This document shows, piece by piece, positions 56,509 to 64,000 of a stretch of 64,000 bases of DNA. Origin of the DNA: Stropharia rugosoannulata (taxonomy: Eukaryota > Basidiomycota > Agaricomycetes > Agaricales > Strophariaceae). A program made the translations under genes and the position numbers. A model generated the notes under the pieces. That model was not told where the DNA came from. It worked only from the letters and a program-made list of their open reading frames with translations, and ran no database searches. Numbering within the stretch: the stretch's first letter is position 1; every line of letters begins with the position of its first letter. Where the stretch lies: positions 62,001 to 126,000 of the forward strand of contig JANCIK010000013.1 in NCBI GenBank assembly GCA_028532985.1, in the 5' to 3' direction.

Positions 56509-57293
56509 TTAAGATGGCCAATACCTCGAGGCGCACGTCATCGTACATTTCTTGATCGATTCCCTTTGCAGTTCACCCTTCAGTCGCGTTTGAAGCAGCC
56601 GAACAGTGGACTGTTCCAGAATAACGGATGCTTTCCCAACACGGGGAAACTGTAGAAGTAACTGTTTTCCAACGTCAGTAAACAACTCTTAACGCTGGCT
56701 TGAAATGATGTACCTTGTCCCCAATGCACATTCTCTGGAAGTCGAATCCGTCAGGAAATGGCGCGTATGAGCGCGCATGGACCACGGTACAGCCATCAGA
56801 CAGAAAAAATGTTGCACTGTTAACGTTGTCGCCTTCGAAGACTTCATAGGTTACTTGCATGATCTGTACCACTATTCTCCCTGGGTCTTCAAGACGCCGA
56901 CAACCTGGAAGCAATGGCCATTCCGGATTGAAGCCTGTCCCCGGTACCGCTGATTTGGCGAGGTCGGAAGCAATGAGTTCCTGGTATATCAAGTATTGCA
57001 AGTCTGTGCTAAATTGGCCCTCATTTACATACGCCTCTTGGTAACGTAGAGCTAGCCATTGCTGAATGCAGAGCACAGTAATCAGTCCCGTATGAATCAA
57101 AGCAAGAAACGGGGTTATTTACACGATCAACGGCAGGGCAAGGAAATTTTGCCGTTATCCATTGCAGCAGAGAGATGGGGAACGTTATATCGGTGGAGGG
57201 TAACTTTGGTTTTTGATGAAGTAACCAAAATTTAAAGGACTCCTTTTCCTGTTCTGGCATTGAAATTTGGTGCTCTCTTCCGAACCTATCCAT
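56509..57293 (-). CDS. Tandem paralogue A of an unknown family, 223 aa
   Basis: Exons 57293..57123, 57061..56714 and 56661..56509 total 224 codons; both introns are phase 0. The core (residues about 95-170) reads LIASDLAKSAVPG, GRIVVQIMQVTYEVFEGDN, TFFLSDGCTVVHARSYAPFP and RMCIGDK. Gene B (57607..58343) has the same blocks, the same intron position after the GDK/GSK end of the core, and the same short tail KCTMTC/KCMISC. The V-Q-I-M-Q-V...F-x-x-S-D-G...I-G-x-K order recalls a small beta-barrel such as an RPA70N-like OB fold, but this is a weak inference. The last exon, not obvious on its own, was found by comparing A with B. Confidence 0.7.
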
Positions 57294-57606
57294 CTGCTGA
57301 GTCGATGCTGCCGAATCGGAATGAGGGTGACTTGTCTGGTATGTACACTCTTTTTAAAAGCAAAAACGCGAACCCATTAAATTCATGTCGTGTAGGATCT
57401 CTGTTTAGCGCTGCGTACGAGGTACACCTGAGTACTGACTAATAAGACGACAGAAGAGTCATATCGGAGAGCCGACTGCGAAGACTCGCTGCGGCCGCAT
57501 GATCCAGCGGAGCATCATGAAATCATTTATCAACAATTTACAGCATTTAGCACGGATTAAGGAGAGACCTGGTGTATCACGATAAAGAAATGGATGTCTC
57601 TCCTTG

Positions 57607-58343
57607 TCAGTAACATGGATCACAGGATATCATACACTTCCTAGACACCCTACTTTCCAAATTACTCATCATATTCCTTGGAAAGTATAGTATCTTGGCG
57701 CTCTGCGTTTCAAGAAGTAACGAACCGTTCTCAACAAACGGCCTGGATAAAACCAACTAATAATGTACCAATATTTAACTTTGCCCAATATCTCTGCATA
57801 AATGCACTCACTTTGCTTCCAATTCTGACGTGTTCTGCGTCTAAGCCTTCTGGAAATGGTACGCGGGCATGCGCTCTGACTGGTTGGCTGCCATCCGAGA
57901 TTATGAAATGGATTTCTTGGATTTCGTCTTCGTCGTGTGTTTCAAATGAAACCTGCATGATTTGAACCAACAAGTTTCTGGAAGTCACCAGACTTCCGCC
58001 ATTCCTGGGTAACGACCAAGTTTCTCCAATTCTATGTACTGTCGAATCGGCCAAGTTAGAAGCCAAAAACTGCCAGTACATCAACTGCAGTAGTTTTCTG
58101 AAATTAATTTCTTTCCCTTCGACCTTGATAACCGCCAGCGTGGCTTCATCTGTCAAGTGCCATAGAAAACACTCCCAAAGCCATTCCTGCCAACCAAATT
58201 ATAAGCTATATTTTGTCTCAATTAATCCCACCTACATTATCAACGGGATTCTGCGAAGACAGAGATTCTGCCCATCGTTGAGCGGCGGTCCAACTGAATA
58301 GCATATCATCTGTTGTTTCGTATGTGAAAAGTTGTTCATCCAT
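57607..58343 (-). CDS. Tandem paralogue B of the same unknown family, 201 aa
   Basis: Exons 58343..58236, 58186..57812 and 57729..57607 total 202 codons; both introns phase 0 (49 and 82 bp). Core: LASNLADSTVHRIGETWSL, NLLVQIMQVSFETHDEDE, HFIISDGSQPVRAHARVPFP, RIGSK. Compared with A it lacks part of the N-terminus and differs at many sites, so the duplication is old. The acceptor at 57730 was chosen because it gives SLLLETQSAK and a tail RKCMISCDPCY resembling that of A; an acceptor 11 bases upstream would end the protein after three residues. Function unknown. Confidence 0.68.
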
Positions 58344-58875
58344 TACTGCTGAAAATGTAAAGACTTGCGCTGGAAGTCTACGGGGAAGAACTGACTCGTA
58401 CCGGCTGACAGCACACCGATGAGTCTTATACGTAAGTTTGCACAGAAACTTGCCGATTGAAGCTTATATACCAGTGCAGGGAATGTCTTGCCACGCATAT
58501 AGTATAGCTGCGCAATGCGCTTGCACCGCGTTCCACTTGTCCAAATTCAGTGACTAAGACGCGGCGCAGGCTAAAGCTGACGACTATGCGTGATGTTAGA
58601 TGTTTTAAAATCGTCTTGAGTCATGCATGGCGCTATTACACCATCCATAATAGCTGCGCGTATCGTTATCACATCGCTAGAACTTCTCAATCGCCATGAT
58701 CCCGGACCAGGTCCTTAGAAGGAGGCGCAAGGGAGCATCCGGTCTTTCCCTATCATTGCCTAAAGCGTGCTTTGGTTGTTAACTCATTTCGTCTGTTACT
58801 CATGACGGAGTTGACGTGATTCTACGAAGATATTGGCATTAAACGAACGCCTGTGCCGCCGTCTCCACTGATCAT
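58344..58875. other. Intergenic; left flank of the Plavaka element
   Basis: Divergent promoter space between paralogue B and the Plavaka transposase. I searched by eye for terminal inverted repeats matching the region after 62922 and found none I trust. Confidence 0.4.
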
Positions 58876-61800
58876 TTGCATCGTTGCCATATGCCCCAGC
58901 AATTTTCTTGCGTTCCTGATTGTGGAAATTTTTTTTCGAGACCAGCTTCATTATCCAAGCACAAACTTGGTTGTACGGCAGTGCATGCAACTCGCAAAAA
59001 GTCTCTTGAAGCGCGCTCTTCCAGAGTTGAATATACACCCGCTGTAGATCTTCGGCGTAGGCGTTTCTCCGTATGTGTATACATCCTGCGTTCTTGACAA
59101 TGTTTACTGACCCTGTTTTATCAGAGTCTTGTCACCAATGACTGTGGTCAGCACCGGGCCCCCGAGCAGAGCGTTGAAGCGGCAACAAGTGCTGAAGTTA
59201 TAGTGGATACTCCGATGGATAAAGATGCTGATAATGCACCATCACCTTTGCCTTCATCATTCACTCGGGCTGGCCGCCCGAGGCACAGAATCCCGGCACG
59301 AATTGTAGACACTCCCCCGGAACCGCTTGCCCCTATTGATGAATCCGAACCTAGTGAGGCGAGGACTATCCAACGGGTCTTATCGATTGTGCGTAACAAG
59401 CTAGTTACATCAGTGAATCAATTTGGTCTTTTCAGAGACTATGAATGGTGTCCAACTCACGATCCAAGTGGACAGCTGTCATTAGAGGATCTAGCAAATG
59501 TACCTGAATCTCCGACTGCTGCTTGCAACTCGAATACCCAAGAGGAGATGCGTTCACCGTACTGGCCATTCCCTAATATCACTGTCTGGCGAACACTGTC
59601 CTGGCTGAATAATGGGACTACGACAAAATCAGAAGGTGAAGTCACTTCTTTTGTAAAGAATATTATTCAGCAACCCGACTTTGACGTGCGTCATTTTGAT
59701 AGCTTTGATGCACACAGAGAAAACTGTCGTTTCGACAAAGCTCTAGCTAATACCGACTCTATCAAGAGTCAATTTATGGAGTCGTCAGTCGATATTCTGG
59801 TACCATCAGGCAGTACTAGTATCGCACCTCAAACATTTACGGTGCCAGGCCTACTTCATCGTAATCTTACTGCAACAATTGTCGAAGCCTTTCAAGACCG
59901 TCTATCCCACATGCTGCATTACTCGCCATTCAAAGTCTTTCACCGCAACGTGCATACTGATCATGTGCAGCGTGTATATGGCGAACTATTTACCACAGAT
60001 GCTTTCCTTTTGGAGTATGAACAGCTACAAAATTATGGCAAGCTACCTCCAGATGCTACAAATTGCAAGCTTGAAAAGGTTGTGGCAGCGTTGATGATAT
60101 CCTCGGATGGGACACATCTGGCTCAATTTGGGAACGCCAAAGCCTGGCCTATCTACCTGATGCTCGGAAATCTCTCTAAGTACATTCGGTGTAAGCCCAA
60201 GTCCGGAGCCATGTACCACTTGGCATATATACCATCGGTGCGGTTTTGGTCATTATTCTTGTTATATTCAGAGGATTAATAATCAGCTTAGCTCCCTGAT
60301 TCGTTTCACGACATGGCTTCAAAATTTCATGCAAAATGGAGAACCCAAAAAGATGACATATTGAGGCACTGTCGACTGGAGCTGATTCATGCCATCTGGA
60401 CAAGGCTTCTCGATGACGAATTTATCCATGTGTATCATTATGGAGTGGTTATAAAATGCAACGACGGAATAGAAAGAAGAATATACCCTCGATTTTTCAC
60501 GTATTCTGCTGACTACCCAGAAAAGTGAGGCATAACTATAAATCACAAGGGTCGAAAAAACTCATTCATTTTTACAGAGTCCTACTTGCAACCATTCGGG
60601 GTGCAGGATTGTGCCCTTGTCCCAGATGTTTAGTACCCAAACTTCATATGGATCGCCTCGGAATGAGACGGGATGTTAGGGCACGGCTCGCCCAATTCAG
60701 GGGGTACATGGCTTCGAACGTCAAAGCTGCTCGTGAAGCCATATATAAATCTGCTTTTGGAATCCGAAGTCAGGCCGTAGAGAACCTATTAAAAGATTTT
60801 TCCGGTGTTCCCACTATTGTAAGTATTCATATTGTATTAAGGCAGACACTCATTATCTTACTCTCTGTTAGAATGCTTTTGTAGATCGTCTGGGCGGTGA
60901 TTTTAACCCATCAGAAATGCTTGTCCCAGATCTCATGCATGAATTCGAACTTGGCGTTTGGAAAACTTTATTCACGCATCTAATCCGCCTACTCCACGCT
61001 TCAGGAAAGGGTACTAATGATCGCGTGATTGAATTAGATAGAAGGTTTGATATATAAAATCCCACAGATATCTTTGTCTTAAGGCCTCGTAAATACTAGG
61101 TTCAGGCAAATACTACCTTTCGGACGCAATGCCATTCGAAAATTCGCCGACAACGTCTCTGATATGAAGAAACTTGCAGCCCGCAATTTTGAAGACATTT
61201 TACAGGTAAGAAATTCTCGCATCCAGGTGCACCAACAAGCTGATACTTGTATGGCAAAGTGTGCTATTCCAGCTTTTGAGGGGCTCCTTGATCCGCCACA
61301 TAATACGAGGCTGATGACGTTGCTTTACCGAACAGCCGAGTTACACTGCTTGCTCAAACTACGCTTGCATACTGAGAACACGCTTGAACGAACTGATCAG
61401 CTCATCGCGGAATTCGGAAAACTCATGCGACAATTCCGCGATACAACATGCAAGGAATTTCATACAGTAGAGCTTCCCAAAGAGAAAAGAGCGCGCATTC
61501 GCAGGGAAGGAGCAAAGGCAGGAGAAGGCGTCAAATCAACATCAACAGACAAAGTGAGAATAGGCAAAACGAAACGGCTCAATCTGACCACTTCGAAATT
61601 TCACGCACTGGGGGACTACGTTCAGTACATACGCAAGTATGGTACTACTGACTCATACACCACACAACTGGTAATCTATAATGTTGATATTGATGCAAAT
61701 CACTCATAATTTAATTACGTTTAGGGTGAAGTTGCCCATGGTCCTGTCAAAAAGGCCTATACCATGACAAACAAACGAAACACATTTAAGCAAATGAGCA

Positions 61801-62922
61801 ACATACACATGCGCCAACAAGTACTCAAAAGCAAGGTAGAGCTTCAAGAGTACGAAGAAGCCAGCAAACCAGAACATTTATCTAAGCATTCTGTGATTTC
61901 GCATACGAAAAATGACCCTTTGAATATTTTTACGTTTGTTCAAGACGGCGATCCTGCCAAAAAGGTATCAGCTTCAAACTCTACGACTTACTTGAAAATA
62001 CCGTCTAATTTTTTTTCTCTTACAGAACTTCATCCCCAAACTACAAGATCACCTACTTGGGCGAATACTTAAGCTTGACTTTGACGGCGACGATCCTGAC
62101 CATTTTACTCATGAAGAACGTAACACCATACGCCTACGGAATTCCTCAATATACAGACACTGTACTGCAAGAATCAACTACACTTCTTATGATGTACGCC
62201 GCAATTTTGACACCATAAATCCCAAAACTCGCCCGTATGTAATGATGGCACGCCCTGCTCGAGGCTCTGAATCCGACGGACACCTATTTTGGTACGCTCA
62301 AGTCCTGGGTATATTCCATACCGACGTTCAACATATTGGCCATCAGTCTGTTACCGGGTTTACATGGCAACAAATGGATTTTCTATGGGTCAGATGGCTG
62401 GGTGCTGAACCAGGAGCAGTGCAAGGAAAAGGGGCCAAACTTCCTATGATTGGATATGTACCAGAAGAAGACGACCTTGCGTTTGGTTTCTTGGATCCTA
62501 ATCTCGTTATCAGAGGTTGTCATTTGATACCGACATTTGTTAATGGTCGCACCAATACACTGCTGAGCACGGAACTGCCGACTGAAGCTCGGCTAAGTGG
62601 AAATACATCAGATTGGGTGAACTACTATGTTGGAATGTATGTCACTAGCTCATGTGCTACTTTATCAGTCTAACAGGAAGTTGGTTCTAGTTTTGTTGAC
62701 CGAGATATGTTTATGCGCTTTTCTGGAATGGGTATTGGCCACCACGAACAGACATCTGCTCAGCCAGACTCAGAGCCGGACAATATGGACGTTCAGTCTG
62801 ATTCAGAAAGTCAATTTGAAGAGGACTGTGACATATCTTCGAGCGAGAATGAATCGGAAGAGATTGAAACGGACGACGAAACAGCTTCCGATTTCTCAGA
62901 TAATGCATACGATGATCTATAG
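58876..62922 (+). CDS. Plavaka-type (CACTA-like) transposase, ten exons
   Basis: Exons 58876..59070, 59125..60237, 60292..60524, 60578..60818, 60872..61044, 61100..61205, 61260..61670, 61725..61964, 62026..62628 and 62677..62922 sum to exactly 1187 codons (1186 aa). An N-terminal C2HC finger (C12, C16, H29, C33) precedes the family hallmarks VYGELFTTDAFLLEYEQLQ, VVAALMISSDGTHLAQFGNA, YIRCKPKSGAMYHLAYIPS, GAGLCPCPRC, PDLMHEFELGVWKTLF, HTENTLERTDQLIAEFGKLM, and FVDRDMFMRFSGMGIGHHEQ with an acidic tail. Known role: cut-and-paste transposition of Plavaka elements in Agaricomycetes. No stop or frameshift is seen, so the gene may be functional or recently inserted. The ninth donor (GTTGGA) is weak; the stronger nearby GTATGT breaks the frame. 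Confidence 0.85.
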
Positions 62923-64000
62923 ATGCTACTATCACTGATAATTCTAATCCTTCTGCTATCAAGATTTCATCAATGCAGTCTTTTCGACTGCGTCCTTATG
63001 AAGCGTATGACAAGCACCTCTCATCTAACTACTCATGTATCAGTAACGAATGCCGTTTGAAGAGGTTGGAGAGGCGGAATAGGTGGAGGCATTTGGGGGG
63101 AACTAAGTTTGTGTGATTCCGAGATGGAACGGAAACAAGGGGCTGAGACTGAGCGCATTCCACCGTCCAGATGTCTCAAAAATTCAATAAATATGACAAA
63201 GGGATACGCAGCGTGCCATCCATGATCCTATACGGATGCAGACTGTTACCAATCGGTAATGCTGTTGTGGACCGTGATCGGCGTGGCTGGAACACCGAAG
63301 TTGAGGCTGGGATATAAGCATGTTAAGACACCTTTGCGTTTACCATGATCAAGGTTGCCGCAGTACGCATGTGGGAGAGGAGGTATAACATCGGGAGTCA
63401 GAAGGAAATATTCTTGTATTTGTCCTAAACATAATTGGTACGTTGTGCCTTTCCTTCCTCCTTCCTTCCTCATTCCTTTGGTCGATGCTCTCATTAGATC
63501 TTGTAACAAGATCCGATGCGTAATACTAGTGGCTAAAATATCTGTCACCCAGTGTCTATGGAAGCTGCTACCTATTTGTGCACTACAGGCCTGCCCGCCT
63601 CGTTCCCCACGTCACGCCGACTCATAATTTTGTCTCCCCGCTGCGGCGCGCCTTCCCGCGATCGCGCCTTCTGCATGCGCAATAGATTTCATACAGAAAT
63701 TGCCATGTGGAAAGGTCGAAGAAATGACAATGGATGAATCTGGCGCTACTAGAATCGATAGTAGATATTAAATTGGGACTAGATAGCAACAGGGTGAGTC
63801 GGAGTGGGGAATAAAAAAGAAATAGGCGGCTGACTTTTCATGGAGCCGGTCGGGCCAGTGTTTGCACTCTTCCCTGAACGGTACTAATTGCACAGAGTCA
63901 TCCTTTGCCCTTGGGAAAGACGACGTATGCTCACTTGGCAGTGTTCTGGCCAATAATACCCCGCGACGTCGACATGAATTCCTGCCTCCTAGGGTTTTCA
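62923..64000. other. Right end of window, no gene recognised
   Basis: Right flank of the Plavaka gene and about 1 kb without splice-linked ORFs or motifs. A CTTCCTTCCTTCCT pyrimidine run lies near 63454-63474. Any gene here would extend beyond the window. Confidence 0.4.

Noticed and set aside
56401..56655. Plus-strand ORF starting MRFGRNLQLQ that looks like the start of a gene
   Set aside because: It is antisense to the third exon of minus-strand paralogue A, whose existence is supported by comparison with paralogue B and by in-frame splicing.

Overview
The window is nuclear DNA of a filamentous basidiomycete, almost certainly an Agaricomycete; a polypore-type wood decayer is my best guess. 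Genes are broken by many short GT-AG introns of 47-82 bp. The families present are typical of that class: DUF6534-like membrane proteins, DUF6698, large F-box families, KDZ and Plavaka transposons, and etherase-type GSTs. I placed exons by hand from splice signals, frame continuity and remembered family consensus. Every multi-exon model given as intact closes in frame.

Layout. 0.2-10 kb is ordinary gene territory: a GST-like gene, two seven-helix membrane proteins of different families, a small helical-bundle protein and an HSL-type alpha/beta hydrolase. 10.3-31.5 kb is an F-box cluster of seven paralogues: four on the plus strand (10.3-19.0 kb) and three on the minus strand (24.4-31.5 kb). 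Two of the minus-strand copies are broken. A Ser-rich protein gene (21.4-22.9 kb) and a second DUF6534-like gene (28.0-29.3 kb) are interspersed. A perfect 349-bp inverted repeat (fold-back element) sits between F-box genes 1 and 2. 31.6-35.7 kb is a KDZ-type DNA transposon with inverted GCGAACTT arrays, a deleted transposase and an intact tail-to-tail partner gene. 38.7-43.8 kb is a graveyard of a small repeat element and a gutted Ty3/Gypsy element. 44-58 kb is an accessory island of lineage-restricted genes: DUF6698, an 887-aa and a 303-aa unknown, a 526-aa unknown, a 238-aa Cys/His protein and a tandem pair of 223/201-aa unknowns. 58.9-62.9 kb carries an apparently intact ten-exon Plavaka-type transposase.

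The most interesting signals are these. (1) A near-palindromic site, CCCGGATCAAGTGATCCGG, or its right half lies about 85-150 bp upstream of five F-box paralogues. The copy belonging to the seventh paralogue lies on the far side of the KDZ transposon, so the transposon appears to have split that promoter. (2) A homologous 13-nt microexon occurs in both DUF6534-like genes, and a 1-nt microexon is needed to complete the hydrolase. (3) The 44-58 kb cluster of unknown genes has internal paralogy and a perfect 14-bp promoter palindrome.
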